A stretch of 64,000 nucleotides of DNA from Lagopus muta (taxonomy: Eukaryota; Chordata; Aves; Galliformes; Phasianidae), in contig NC_064439.1 in assembly GCF_023343835.1 (NCBI RefSeq), positions 33,740,508-33,804,507 of the forward strand, read 5' to 3'. The position numbers and the translations under genes were made by a program. Shown piece by piece: positions 50,224 to 63,200 of this stretch. Every line of letters begins with the position of its first letter. Position 1 is the stretch's first letter. The notes under the pieces are model-generated. The model made no database searches, had not been told where the DNA came from, and worked only from the letters and a program-made list of their open reading frames with translations.

Positions 50224-53200
50224 GTAAAGACATCTGCAGTGGTCTGTTTCTGAGGGAAGGACTGTGTGTTGCGGTAGGTGACGGCAGTGGGATGGGTGTG
50301 GGTGTCTGTGCACAGTCAAACATTCAGTAGGCTTGGCACCAGGTAGAGTTTTTCATTTTTATAAAACCTGCTGGTGGAAGAGCCTTTAGATCAGGGAAAA
50401 GAGAAGCCTGAGTTTTTTGCTGAAGTTGCCAAATATCTTAGGAGTATAATTCTGTCTCCAAATGACTCCTTCTTCAGGCTGCCCAGCAAGTTGTGGTTTG
50501 GTTTTCTGCCAGTGACAGTATATTTGATAACAGTCATCGGAAGCATAGCCTAGCTGCACTGTGTGCTTGAAAGATCTTTTTGAAGGATTCATTCTTCATT
50601 GCTGAAGGCATCTAGTATGTGATTCAAGTAATATTCACTGGCATGTGGCAAACTGTGGTCCTACTCTAAGATAATACATCTGAGTGCTCTAGTGACTGAG
50701 AAAAGTTGATTTCTTCCCAAGCTGACAGAAGCAATTGTCTGTAACTGAGGAAGTTAGATCTCACCATTAGTATTTTTTCAAGTTACTTTATCATTAGAAG
50801 CATCACAGAGCCAGCAGTGCAGCCTCCTGAGATTTGGGTTCCCGGTAGCCTGGCATGCAGCCACACTTGAACCACATACCAACTGCATACCACCTAACAA
50901 CGACAGAAAGGCCATGCTTGCTTTTAAGCCACTGTGTGATCCACTGCAGATCATGGTCAATCAGGGGACTGCATATGCCTTGTATCACAAACTGCTGGAT
51001 GCTGTATTAGGAGCTATGGCAGTAAAGCTGTTACTGTTGCAGCAGTTTTCCGGAATGGAAAATGACTCCCAAACCTTTTCTGGTACTGATATCCTCGTCT
51101 ACAAGGCAATGGACAAACTTGTAAGTAGTTCGGAATAATAATTTTTAAAAAGTGCCTCAAGTTCATTGAGCAATGCCATGCTTTTCAGGAGAAGATTCCC
51201 TGAAAACACCTGGGCACAGCACGGGTCAGTGCCATGCAATGTATCCCAGGAAGTTTCCCATTCAGTTTCACTCTGCATTGCAGCCCTTCATGTCTTTGCT
51301 GCAGATCCAGCAGTGGCCGCATCACAGTGGGGAGAGGAAAAAAGCCACGTGCCAGTGGGACTCTTCTCCTGCCAACTAGTGTGACTTCCTAAGGCTCCAC
51401 CAGTGGGTCTAACCCTCCAGTCTGACTCCTGTGCTCGTGCTTGAGCCTGAGACACACATTCAATTTTTAATTCTGTTTTCACTTTTTAAAAAGGCTTCTC
51501 CCTCTATGTCTGTGCAGTAGTTTTAACTCCACTGTCCAGAGTTTCATCACCTGACCCACAAGGCTTAAAGCCATGTAACAGAAAGGAGGACGGTAAGCCA
51601 GGTCTTTTAAGATGATGTTTATCATTTAATTATTTCCTGAAAGCCATTCTTGCCAACTCAGAAGCAATTTTCTGAGCTAAAAACTACAGCCACCAATTAT
51701 TTCATTTACTACCTATGAACACCATAACCTTTTGCCTGAGAGTTTATTCTAGCCAGGGTACTTTTAGCACTCCTAAGTAAGATGCTCCTTCAAATGACCA
51801 ATGGTATGATCTCGATGTTCAGAGTACCAGAACATAAAAGGCCTTTTTCTCCATTCCTTTCCTTCATAGTCAATACCATCAGTCTGTCAGTTCAGCAAAA
51901 TGCTGTTTAAGATACAAGCAAGCAGTGACATTACTGCTACTCTGCTGCCAGGGCTGCAGAGAGCTCTGAGGGACCGCTGCACGGCAAGGCTGAACAGAGC
52001 CAACTGTGGGCCACTGTGAGCCTTGGAACAGAACTGCCCAACACTGGAAATAAAAAATGAGCCCCATTTAGAAAGCTTTATAAGTCTTCCCATTTTATGG
52101 TCGAAATTACATCTTGCACAGGTTGCCTGTGGTGTGAGCATTAATACAGATGAATAAGGCTCTCTGCAGCTCTCCATGGTTTCAGCCACTGTCTCTTTTT
52201 CTCTTTTTTTTCTGTGTGTGTTTCATTTATTTACAAGTACAGTTTCCTTTCAATTGGTTCACAGGGCTAATGAGTGTCTCTAGATTATCTACACTACTTA
52301 TTCAGCATCAAATACACACTGTAACTAGCATAACAAAATGAGATTATCTGTCACCACTTTCTTCAGCTAAAGTAGCCTCTGGAGAAACACCTCTTTTTAG
52401 AGGAAGCATTTTATTCCTCTATTTCCCTCTGTATTCCTCTAGTTCCTGTTATAAGGAAACCTCTTGGTGGCAGGTTTGTGAGGTGCTGAATTGCTGAACT
52501 TTGTTGTTTTGCTTTTTGAATGTAGGGCTGACATTAAATGATGAGGTTCTCCCTAGCATATTGCAACTGTTGAGATTTGCTGGTGCAGCTTACATGGGCT
52601 GGCATGACTGATACACACCTTTAAAAACTGATGCTTCTCTCTTCATCTCCAAGGCCTTTTGTTTGTTGCTGATTTTCAAGCATGTGGGCAAAGGCATTTT
52701 TACTTCCTTAAGGCTGCTGAGAAATGGCTGAGCTAAAGATTACAAGCAATTCTTTTCTTACGTTAACAATTCTAATTTCTGATATAGGAATCCCACTGCT
52801 GTCCTGCAATGTCAAATTACATTTCCAAATGTAAAAATGTGAAAGGGGAAATCTACTGCTGGCAAGAAAGAGGAGAAAGACTCTTAAAGGTGGCAGGACT
52901 TATTGTAGTATTCAGGTGCCGAGAGATTTAGAAAAGTGTTTTGTGTGCTTTCACATCTACAGTTTAGACACTTACCTGCTTAGGAGGTTTTTGGAATCCT
53001 GTTTGTCATCTTCAGGTCTAAATACCCTCAGATACTCAGACCCTCAGTCCCTCGCAGTGACGATGCCCGTAGCTGCAGCAAGGGTTGACAGTAGCTGTCT
53101 TTTTTCAGAACAAAGTTACTACTAGGATTGCGTGTATGCAACTTAAGAAAATACATAAATCTGGAAAGTTGTTCTGCCTTTACAGTCACAAAACACATTT

Positions 53201-53652
53201 ACCAACTCAATTTAGCAATCGCCAGACAATTATTTGATTAGTTTCATGTTACACCAAATTCTACTCTTAAATTCTCTGATAACAGAGGACTGACACTTTT
53301 TTTTTTTTAAATTTTGGGGTAAATTCTGTACTGAATGCAATCTTAATATCCCTGATTTCAGTGCAAAAAGTATCAAACTTGGCCCAGAGATTTCTAATTG
53401 AAAAGATGATGAAGTCTGATGTATCTTGCAGGATAACAACAATTTTAAAAGAAATACCTGTTTTCACAGCATGTGCTACTTCTGAAACACAAAGCTGGAG
53501 AAAGAGTACAGCTGGTCCTCTACTTTTGCCTAATCTTGAGAGATACATATCATGCAGGATAGAAGAAGTGGTAGAAATAACTGCTACACAGTCATTTTCA
53601 TTTCTAGCAAACAGAGCAATATCCTTTTTTGCCCTGTGCTTTCTCCATGAAG
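50224..53652 (+). other. GALNT15 intron 6 (3.4 kb)
   Basis: Phase 0 intron with no recognisable gene. It contains a T-rich, TG-containing stretch near 52192-52245 and a poly-T run near 53299. Open frames here show no family motifs. Confidence 0.75.
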
Positions 53653-53784
53653 GCAGAGAAACCAGACTGCAGTGAGCGCCTTCAGCTACAGAAGAGACTG
53701 GGCTGTAGAAGTTTCCAGTGGTTTATAACAAATGTGTACCCTGAGCTCTCCCAGCCTGAAGACACACCAAGATTATCTGGCAAG
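53653..53784 (+). CDS. GALNT15: GALNT15 coding exon 7: linker to lectin domain
   Basis: Encodes residues 466-509 (44 codons, phase 0/0). The acceptor TCCATGAAG ends at 53652 and the donor GTAAGA starts at 53785. The translation [20 protein letters not shown] followed by [12 protein letters not shown] is the conserved tail of the catalytic domain and the linker to the ricin-type domain. Confidence 0.95.
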
Positions 53785-54808
53785 GTAAGAGAAAATGTAC
53801 AGGAAAAAGGAGTTTTCCATTGAAGACCCCAGTGTCACTTGGATATGCTAGTTAGTACTCGGTACTCAATATCTGTGCAATGAGAGGCTACTTCCACTTC
53901 GAAAAGCTTGCAGAAGAATGGAAGAAGAAGCAAAAGGACTGAAGAGAACAGCCAGTCCAAATTCTCACATGAACCTTGAACACCAGCCAAGAGATGAGCT
54001 CAGCCTTTATAGTTTGGTGGCACAGATCAGAGGATCCTAAACTTGGATTCTTTAGGTATCATTAAAAAACAGAAAAGAAGTGTGTTGCTCCATTCAGATG
54101 GCAACTGCAACAGTATCTGGGATTCCTCTATGCTGATCCACATGTATGAAGGAAAAGAAGCATTTCCCCAGTCCTGCATTTCCCCCATAGACAGAGGTGA
54201 TAGCGATAGCAGTTCCTTTGCAGATTGTGTACAGGATGTGATGCTAATCTTTTAAAAATCATTAAAATATGGATTTATTCCAGGAACCTCTATGGACAGG
54301 ATTTCCCCTCAACAAGGCAACAGGTCTACTTATTAAATCACACACTGATATCTGTAGACAAATTTTACTACATCCTTCTACTGTTTTGTCTGTTCCTTAT
54401 TATCAAGGCTTGCTTGAGAAAAGCATAACTAACTGTGGATCACAGGAAATGTTTTTTCCCTCTAGAATATCTGTATTTTTGCCAAATACCACAGCAGGTC
54501 GAAGGGCAATTTTCCATTAGTAAAAAAAGTAGTTCTGACAGAATTCTTTTAAGCATCATAATAGTTAAAACCAGAAGTGGGTATCTCTAACTTAAAGCTT
54601 ATTAGGTAACCTTTGGTGAGACTCTCCCTTGTTATCAGATCACTTTGCAAGATTAACATGAAAGATATAATCCGAAAGAAAAAAAAATGCTGCCTGAATT
54701 ACATGCAAAATCATATATGATAAGGGAATTAATCATTAAAAAAAAGCTAGCTGAAGGATATTTTCTTGATATCTGTGCTTTATTTCAGTAAAAAATCTTT
54801 ATTTACAG
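53785..54808 (+). other. GALNT15 intron 7
   Basis: Phase 0 intron of 1024 bases; nothing recognised inside. Confidence 0.8.
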
Positions 54809-54910
54809 CTTTACAATACTGGTGCTGGCTTCTGTGCAGATTACAGACCTGGAAGGGCTTTGGCAGATGGCTCTATCAAACTCTCTCCTTGCAGTAACAG
54901 CCTCACCCAG
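54809..54910 (+). CDS. GALNT15: GALNT15 coding exon 8: lectin alpha repeat
   Basis: Encodes residues 510-543 (34 codons, phase 0/0). The acceptor ATTTACAG ends at 54808 and the donor GTACTG starts at 54911. The translation LYNTGAGFCADYRPGRALAD carries the first ricin-type repeat. Where the family has CLD, this protein has CAD at 518-520. From memory, human GALNT15 also has CAD here, so the alpha sugar site is probably altered in the whole subfamily. Confidence 0.93.
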
Positions 54911-55726
54911 GTACTGTAGATTTCACATAAAGAAGCACTGCGTTGGACTTAGGGAACTGTTCAGAAGATATTCATGTAAACATTTGGGTTGACGTGCTTG
55001 AAAATAATGTGTTCAAAATTAGGTGTGTGCTAAGGCAATGTTCCACACCTTTCTGTAGCTGAGCATCATTTCAGAAATGGCAGTATTCCATGCCTGAGAC
55101 CAGATCCCCACACTTTGTTCCAGCACGCATTGTTTCATGTAGTTGTAGTAGTTATTTTGTGGAACCTGGACAAAAGAATGCCTAGGCATAAAAGGTGTGC
55201 ATCAATTTTGGAATAGAGGTGGGTTTTCCCACATTCTAGTGACCAAAACACTGCCTAAAAAACAGGAGGGAAATCTGTTTAGACTGTCCAGGTGGCATTA
55301 GACTAGCAAGTCCTTGCACTGAGAGAAGCCAAACCAGTACAGACTGACTGCAGATATTTACTCCAAGTCCCAATGAAGTTTCACTGCTCACAGTGAGCTC
55401 AGGGTGAGCTGCAGGCACATTTTTAACTGTAATGTGTACAGACACTTCAGAAAAACCCTTCTGTTCAAATTTATTAAGGTAGAAAGATTTCTTGTAGAAT
55501 GGGTTTACTTTGTATATAATCACAGTCCACAAAGTCTTTCCTCAGAAAAATAGTCTCAGTCTCAGCTATGCCAAAATTATTCTGGGGGAGACTGCCTCGT
55601 TGATTCTCCTTCATTCATGTTTGGGTGGCATCTAACAGGAGTGGGAAAATTAATGTTGGAGTGAACATTTAAAATGAACTGGGTTGCCTTTCCATCACTG
55701 TTCAAATAAACCCTCCTTTTTTCCAG
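54911..55726 (+). other. GALNT15 intron 8
   Basis: Phase 0 intron of 816 bases. A minus-strand open stretch at 55577-55900 runs antisense across exon 9 and is treated as a shadow. Confidence 0.8.
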
Positions 55727-55867
55727 CACTTTGAATATAACAGCATGAAGGAAATCCGTCTTGGGTCTGTTCCACTGTTTTGCCTTGATGTCAGACACGG
55801 GAAGGTTATCCCTCAAAACTGCACAAAGGAAACAGATAACAGTGAGCAGCACTGGGACGTCCAGGAG
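55727..55867 (+). CDS. GALNT15: GALNT15 coding exon 9: lectin beta repeat
   Basis: Encodes residues 544-590 (47 codons, phase 0/0). The acceptor TTTTTTCCAG ends at 55726. The donor is GAG|GTTGGT at 55868, weaker than the consensus but required by the frame into exon 10. The translation has an intact CLD at 562-564, a sequon at Asn574 (NCT) and a QxW-type QHW at 584-586, so the beta repeat looks complete. Confidence 0.93.
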
Positions 55868-56806
55868 GTTGGTACTGACTGCTGCGAGGGGATACTGCAC
55901 ATGGCAACTGTGTAGCTGTAACTGTGTAACATTGGGTACCTGACATGATTCGTGTGCAGGGAGGGATGATACAGCTGAAGGGCAATTTTCACTGCTGTAC
56001 TATTTTCATCCAGGAAATTTAGGAGGCAGTTCATCTGTTTACACTGCCTGTGCAAAATAAATCTGGTTTGAAAACACAAATTACCGAAATCCTACCTACA
56101 TTCACATACCCTTATTTTAACTATTTAACTTACTGGCTTTATAGGAATACAATCAGAAGCTAGGTTGTGAACGTAAGAGCAGGATAAATCTTTGCCCACT
56201 TCTTTTAGATGGGGGAAGGCACTGTGAATCCCAAGTTCTTCCAAATAAGAGCCCCATGGAAATGTTAAAAATCCTCCTGTGTTGTAGGAGGACAAAACTC
56301 TTATAAAAACAGTTCAGTATTACTTAGACTTCATCCATCAGAATAAGAACTCACAAGATTGAAAAATGTCATGCTTGAGGACAGCCTCAGAAAACAGAAG
56401 TCAGTGTAGCTGTAGGGATGCTGCAATCCTCAGGTATAATACCTGCTGTAATTTGTTTTGATTCCTAAGAGAAAGACTGGTCCTTTTCAAATGTTGTGGT
56501 CCCTAATACTGAAGTTGATGCTGATGATATTTACCCATAGAAAAACAGAACAGTGGTGGGAAAGAGATTTAGAGAGTTCTGCATTTGTGAATCCTGTCAG
56601 CTTCCAAAGAAGCTGTGTTCTCACAATGCCTTGGGCTCAAAGCTAAACCTAGTGATCATGTTTAGAGCAATACTAACATATTTTTGAACAATGTCATTAC
56701 TGATTACCTATTATACATTAAAAAATCAGAAACATTGCCTAGTTTTTACTAGAAATCTCTTATTTTTTCATTTGTTCTTTCTTCCCCTTCTCCTCTCATA
56801 TTTTAG
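55868..56806 (+). other. GALNT15 intron 9
   Basis: Phase 0 intron of 939 bases. It ends in a strong pyrimidine tract before exon 10; nothing else recognised. Confidence 0.8.
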
Positions 56807-56953
56807 AACGGAATGATTGTCCATGTCCTTTCTGGCAAATGCATAGAAGCAGTGAAGAGTGAAGATGAAAAGGACTTGTTTTTGTCCGTATGTAACAAGA
56901 ACACAAATCAGCTGTGGCAATTTGAACGTTCCCAAGGGCTACATCAGAGATAA
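56807..56953 (+). CDS. GALNT15: GALNT15 coding exon 10: lectin gamma repeat and stop
   Basis: Encodes residues 591-638 and a TAA stop at 56951-56953. The acceptor is a long pyrimidine tract ending CATATTTTAG at 56806. The translation NGMIVHVLSGKCIEAV carries the gamma repeat (CIE where the consensus is CLD), and NQLWQF holds the last QxW motif (625-627). The C terminus, RSQGLHQR, is divergent and hydrophilic. Confidence 0.94.
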   Translation, partial: NGMIVHVLSGKCIEAVKSEDEKDLFLSVCNKNTNQLWQFERSQGLHQR

Positions 56954-57174
56954 CTGCCAGGTCTGTGGGAAGATCAAGTCTCCAAAATCTAGCATTATTT
57001 CTCCTTGGGATTCAAGATATGAGCGTTTACTACAAGGAAAAGAAAGATGTTTGTGTTTGCTGCAGTATACAAGGAAGCTCGGAAGGCCCTCCTTCAAAAG
57101 CCTGGCTCAAACAGTTGCTGCTGGTTCCTGGCTTTTCAGCTCTAGCTAAAATTTCCATTATTCTGTATAAAAGG

Positions 57175-57180
57175 AATAAA
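57175..57180 (+). terminator. Candidate poly(A) signal of GALNT15 (proximal)
   Basis: AATAAA, 222 bases after the stop codon, followed by TACTGTGAG. It is the first canonical signal after the CDS. Use of this site is inferred. Confidence 0.45.
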
Positions 57181-57201
57181 GATACTGTGAGCATCAATAG
57201 G

Positions 57202-60200
57202 TTCTCAACTCTGCTACTGCAGAAAACAGTTCAGTTTACCATTTGAAGGAAATGTGTGAAACTGGCTGCCAGACAGCTTGTCTTCCAGCCTGTTCTGTGA
57301 CATCTGAGGATACAGGAAAATGAATGTTAGGGAAACACTTGAAACTGTAAGAGGACATTAGCCAAACAGGAGGGGAATTTAATCCAGTTGTACAGTGCAC
57401 TCGACTCATATGAAACAAAGTAAGTTTTATATGTATTAAAGTAGTAGATGCTTTCATGTGTAATAGCTAAAATCTTGTTTTCCAGCCTGAGCCAGATTTC
57501 TATCACCCGCAAGACAGCACAATTCATAAATTAGTACTTAATTAGGCACTAACTGCTTTAATTGCTTTGGAATACCAACAGTCCGCAGAGTTTGGCACAC
57601 TCTTCCTTATATCCTTCTTCCAGAGTCTAACTGGATGGGATAATGAGACTGAATTATTAACAACTTTTTTGTTTCAGTTTTCATGAAAACTAAGAACAAC
57701 TTTTAGAAAAACTTTTGTGGAATACAGAAGAAAACTGAAGCAGATTTGAGAGTAGACTGGCAGCTCCCCTGCTTATTGTGAAACTGAAAGTATCGGTAAC
57801 ATTCATTTGTTCTTATAAAGCTTTGGGATGAGCTCATTATTACTGCAGTGACAAAAGCGCTGGTTGGAAAAAGCAAAAGAAAAGAAATGACAGGTTTCAA
57901 CACTGGCTATCTAGCAAGAAAATACTGATGTCTGCTTCTACTCACTTGCTGCCCACTGTACTAAATAAGTCTTCTACACTGTGACTTTTAGCCATGAAGA
58001 TCTTTTAGATGGGTCTCCCAGCTGATCTGCAAAAGGTAACAACATTTTCTAAAGAAGCTTCTTCTGTAGGGTCTGCATCCCCACTGACCCCTCGTGCCTC
58101 ACAGAGGTGGCTGAGAGTTCACTTCAGGTAATGAGAATGGTCTCAGTATGCACTAGCAAAGCAACTTCTATCCATATTTTGTCAGGGCATTTGCAATTTT
58201 GGAGTTAAAACAAGCAATGATGACAATTTCCAAGAGCCCTGTAGGATAGAAGAATGAAGATCTGGGAGTTTTCCCATGTCGGCTCCACACCTGATTTATT
58301 GCATAAAGCAATCATCTATACACATATTTATTAAGGGGAAAGGACATTGTTAATGAAACCTGATGTTGATTTTTTTTCAAGAGACGGAAAGAAAATCGCT
58401 TTCTTATAAAATGTACAGCATATTGTGTGAGCTCCAGACAAAGGAAGGAACCATACTCAGCTCAGAGTATTCCAGTCCCCGGCTCTTGGTTAACCGTAAT
58501 ACATTTGTTTCAAGCGTACAAAATTGACTACAACAGAAGACATGAGCAGCATCCTGTGTTACGTTGTCCAAAAAATTCCCCACTGAGGTCCCTCCTTGGT
58601 TTGAATACTGCAGTTGCCACATCATGTTCAGGCGCCACTCCAACCACTCTAATTACCACGCATGCTTTCTTTGCTAGCATCAGAACCCAATGCCATTTGC
58701 TGCTATGTCATTTAAAACTCCCCGTGACACTCTTGAAGATGCTTCAGTTTTTAACTGAAAGGATGGTAACAGAACAAGCGATATATGATCACTGCCAGAT
58801 CTACAGTGAGAAAAGACACTCTAAAATCACAGAAAAGTTGAGTGAAATGCTGTTTTAATGAAATGTGATTCCTTTTTTTTTTTTTTAATTATGACAGATT
58901 TTTTAATTATGTATTATTTATTCTATTTTGGACTCTACACTGGGAATGTCATTCCTTCAGCATTTTGTTTTGTGTTTCAAAAGTGTTTGTACAAATATAA
59001 CTGATCACAAGTGGAATTTATCATCATGAGAATGAAAATACTTTTGTTTAGAGAGGAAAAGTTTGGCATAAAATTTAAAAGCTGTGGAGATCCTCATCTA
59101 ATACTAATTTTTAACAGAATTATAAAAGCCTAGAAAATAACGTTTGCTGTAGATATGTGTACAACAGAAAAATGTTACATCATATCTCTTCCAACAATAA
59201 AATTAAAACATATTGTGCCAAATGATTTAATGAATAATTACTACTGTACTTTCTGTGTTCAGTAACATAGTACATGTATGTTTGGTTGCCAAGGAGACTG
59301 CACTTCAGAGCACATGACAGAAAGGAGCTACTGCATGGTCCAAGGGGCCTCTGTATGGGGACAGCAAAGGGAGAGGGCTTGTGGGCCATATAACACAGAA
59401 CACTTCCCTCTAATATAAACATAACCTGTTATGACACACCCCCACACACAAACCAACAAAACAAAGAGAAAACACCTATCTCCTGTTTTGCCTTGTTTCC
59501 TTCCTGTATGCTTTTAAGATTGGTTGGTTGGTTGTACCAACACCATTTTCCCATGGTAGCCATTTACTTTGCCTCTTTTGTCACATCTATGAACTAGATC
59601 CTTCTTCTCAAGTAGGTTTCACAGAGAGTTCAATAAAAGGTCTCTGTTCTGGGTGCCAGTTTATTTTCTTCACTACCGCACATTTTTCATACCACACAGA
59701 CAGAAAGAGATGCTTTGAGCATCACAAAACCCGGAATTACTTTTAGCTCTTTATTTAGACAGGGACAACATTTCAGGTTCCTCTAATTCCCACTGACAGG
59801 AGAGAAATGTAATAACAAAATGTTTCAGGCAAAATGGCATAGAAGCGTTAACTCCCAAGACCTCTGCAGTAGAGCCTCAGGCGAGAGCAAAGGAATTCCA
59901 GCACAACAGGAACAAACGCCTTGTATTCTAACTATTCTAACCCCATCTTTTCTTTGAATTTGGCAGCCCAGGAATAATGAATGCTTTGAGCCAAACCCAC
60001 CCATGAAGATGAGTTAAAAGGTCAGATTAAAGAACAGGTCACCTGTCTGGTGATGCTTACTAAGTAGCTGGGTTTACGCCTCTTCCAGCTAATTGGAAAT
60101 AGAATACAAAGGTCTGAAGCATTACTTCACTTACTTTAAAATGTAGACCCAGTGATGCAGTCAGTACCAGCAGGAGCCTGGGGTTCATCCTGGTAGCTGA

Positions 60201-63200
60201 GGTGTCACCACTAGTATGGAGAAATGGAATCGCAGCATCTTAATACACACATTAACCTCAAGTTTCAACAAGGGGATGAACAGAGCAGCCTCCACACCAA
60301 ATCCATTAGTACAGAACTGATCAGGGCATCTCTCAGTCCATGTGCAGTGCCTCCAGGTCCTTTGTGACTACAGATTTCTCCAGAATGGAACAGGGCTATG
60401 CTGAGGCAATCAAGGCAGCAGCCCAGATTTCTTTTCATGACATCTGGACAGCAAAGTGAGTGAGAGCTTTCAGTTTCCTTTTTTGCATCTTGTATCTCTT
60501 TTTATCTCCAGCAGTTTGATTCAGATTATAAAGATATCGGAGACTCTTACACAAGAGAGTCAAAAAAGAGCAAATGTGCAAATATTCTCAACTTCTCAGC
60601 TTACACTTTTAATCTATGCAAACCGCACTGTTTCTGCCCTCAGTAGAGCATACCAGTGCACAGTGAAATGTTTTGTTTCTATTCCTCTTCATTATGATAT
60701 AATTGATGAATGCCTCCTTTTCCTTCTGCAGCACAGTGGCTGGTCTGCAGACAAGCCTCGAGTGACAATGCTTTCAGTTAGGCACCACTTAATGGTCTTA
60801 AAGAAACCCACCAACATCTTAGAGGGGGCCGATTTTACAGTCCTTTGCCTCATTTCTGTCAGTTGCAGGGGAAGAATTGGAATAGGACTACAGGGGAGTA
60901 GAATCTCTGCAAAGTGCAATCTCTGGCACACCATCCGCACAGCTTACAGGTGCTTTGTCACCAGGTGCTTTGGAATGGAGTACTGCTGAAACAACCTGCT
61001 TATGTGATAGGAGGCACAGTACTTTTGCTACCTTTCCAGCTACAAATGGTGGATTTTGTAAAACAGCAGCTCACTTGTAGATTATTATGCACAAGACACA
61101 GCAGAATTCTGATGACAGAGAACAGACACAGGTGTCAGGATTGTTAGTGAAGTTCTCTCTTTTGGCTTGAACCTAAATGATGCACAGATCAACCTAAAAG
61201 CTGAATGCATCATTCAGTTTCTAAGGAGCTGCACTGTGAACTTTGATAATACCATCATGATGCTTATTTTCACTGAAGCTAAGTTTGTGTTACAAATTCA
61301 GATGATGAAAATAATCATTCTTTTAAAATGTGTATTATATAAAACTACTGTAACCTAATTTGTATACTTTTTCAGAAGATCGTTAACATAATCTCCATTC
61401 TTTGCCATTTATTTACGACTTTCTCAGTCTTACAGACTGATAAGAATTAATCTAATAATGTCCTTTATGTTGTTATAGGCACAAATGAGTTTTAAGGGAT
61501 TCTATCCTTTGGTTTTGAGTTTTTCAAAGCATTTATTTCTCAGCTTCTTAATATCCTATCCTATTATGGTTTAAACTGTTTTTTAGAGTCTTTTTCTCAT
61601 CATTTTGATTTGACATTGACATGAAAAATTTCACCATGGATATGAAAGAAAATCAAACAGTATTTTGATGCATCAGTTCAGTTCTAAAGATTCCGAACAT
61701 CAGATATAAAAACCCATGTACCGACCACTGGGAAGCTGCTTCAAGCACAATCTATCTTGTCAATCACTCTTTGCACATATGATTTGGGATTACTGAACAA
61801 ACCAAAAGCTGTAGATAAATCAAAATGTTTAACGTGATATATTGCATTAATGCCTTCCTCTTTTTCTGTCCTTTTTATTAGCCTACGTTGCATGGAAATG
61901 TTTAGAAATCAAAAGCCAAGCAGCACACAGAGAGCCAGTTTCATAATCAGAGTATTTCAAGTGGGCAGATGCATCATGTCGATTAAAAATAAGGCTCACA
62001 GATAAAGCCTCATTGACCAAGTTGTCTATCTCATACACAAGCTTTTTGTCTCCTTCTCTCATTGGCATGTGTGTCACACCCCTGGAAAACTTCTCATCTG
62101 AGGAGCTGAGAGCTCCTTTAATCTACAAATCAGTCAACAGAATCTGAAACATCACTTATCTGACTGAGCCATGAGTGCTTGTGCTTACTGTAGCAGAAGT
62201 CCCTCTTCAAGGCAGTTTTCCATTGATTCCTTTCCACATAGAAGCAAAGCAAGCACCAGTTTCTTAGTGGAAAAACCTTGATCAGTCAGTCATGCCCGTG
62301 TAGATAGGCACACACACAGCCTTAAGAACAGAGGCTGGTGCTGATGCTATGGAAATAACTTCTGAGTTTCATTTAAACAATGGAGTGCCTGAGCGCCAGC
62401 TCCTGCCTCATGCGTGCGGCCAGAACTGTACTCTGAAGGTTCCCGGTGCCAAGAACAACTCTCATATTGGTGATGAGAGGGAAGGGTGAAATAAAATAGG
62501 TCTTGAACCTGAAAAATAACTTGATAAGCAAAATGAGTACAACGAGAGCATAACTTACTAATTACAAGAAAATAGCATCTTTTCTGAAAGACATTTTCAA
62601 CATTTTCATCCAACATGAGACATTGTAACACAATGCTGAGGCTTGGCAGAGGATGGCAGTTCCTTTTGCAGAACTTCCAAGGTCTCTGAGTTCAGTTTGG
62701 TTTCAGTACAAGGAACAAGAACCAGCTTCCTTTGCAAAGAGGAGCAGAGCTGGGATTCTAATTGGAGGTGCAATGAGAGGTGGCCACGTTGCCTACAGCC
62801 TGCTGTCAGGCTCTGTCTCCTCCTCGGCCCATCACAGTGAAGAACATTTGCCTCTGGGATGTTTTACTTTCAACAAGCAGGCAAATCTTGATAAAACTTG
62901 GTTTGCTTGAGTTTTCTTAGCTATCTCAATTGAAGTTGTTAGTAACAATTGCGTGCCAGCAAAGACTGCAGGCTCAGCAGAAAGAGGAAAATCAATATTC
63001 ATTTTATAAGAGGGAGAAATAACTGAGGGAAATAGAAAATGAGAAAAGCTGAATTCAATTTCAGCTTCCAAGTACATCCATCTATTGATTTTACAGCACT
63101 GGAGGACAGCAGAAGAGCCTAACAAGGCCTCAACTATAAGAGCAACCCTAGGTTTGTGTTGCAAATGCTGGCTCCTGCTGCAGCACCTGGCAGGGAAAGC

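Larger units (their letters stand above)
34709..56953 (+). other. GALNT15: GALNT15 gene, coding span (10 coding exons)
   Basis: The product is a polypeptide GalNAc-transferase, which moves GalNAc from UDP-GalNAc onto Ser/Thr of proteins in the Golgi lumen and so starts mucin-type O-glycosylation. Ten coding exons were joined by eye. All introns are GT/AG, with phases 2,1,2,2,0,0,0,0,0, and the spliced CDS is 1917 nt, giving 638 aa plus stop. Domains in order: cytosolic tail 1-13, signal anchor about 14-33, low-complexity stem to about 165, GT-A catalytic domain about 190-465, linker, and ricin-type lectin domain about 505-630. The assignment to GALNT15 rather than another GALNT rests on remembered similarity to the human protein. 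Examples are a near-identical signal anchor, the LPEVRHPLCLQQ junction and the AEKPDC..RLQLQ.RLGCR segment. From memory, human GALNT15 is 639 aa. Introns run from about 0.6 to 6.8 kb. The transcript extends beyond this span on both sides. Confidence 0.95.
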
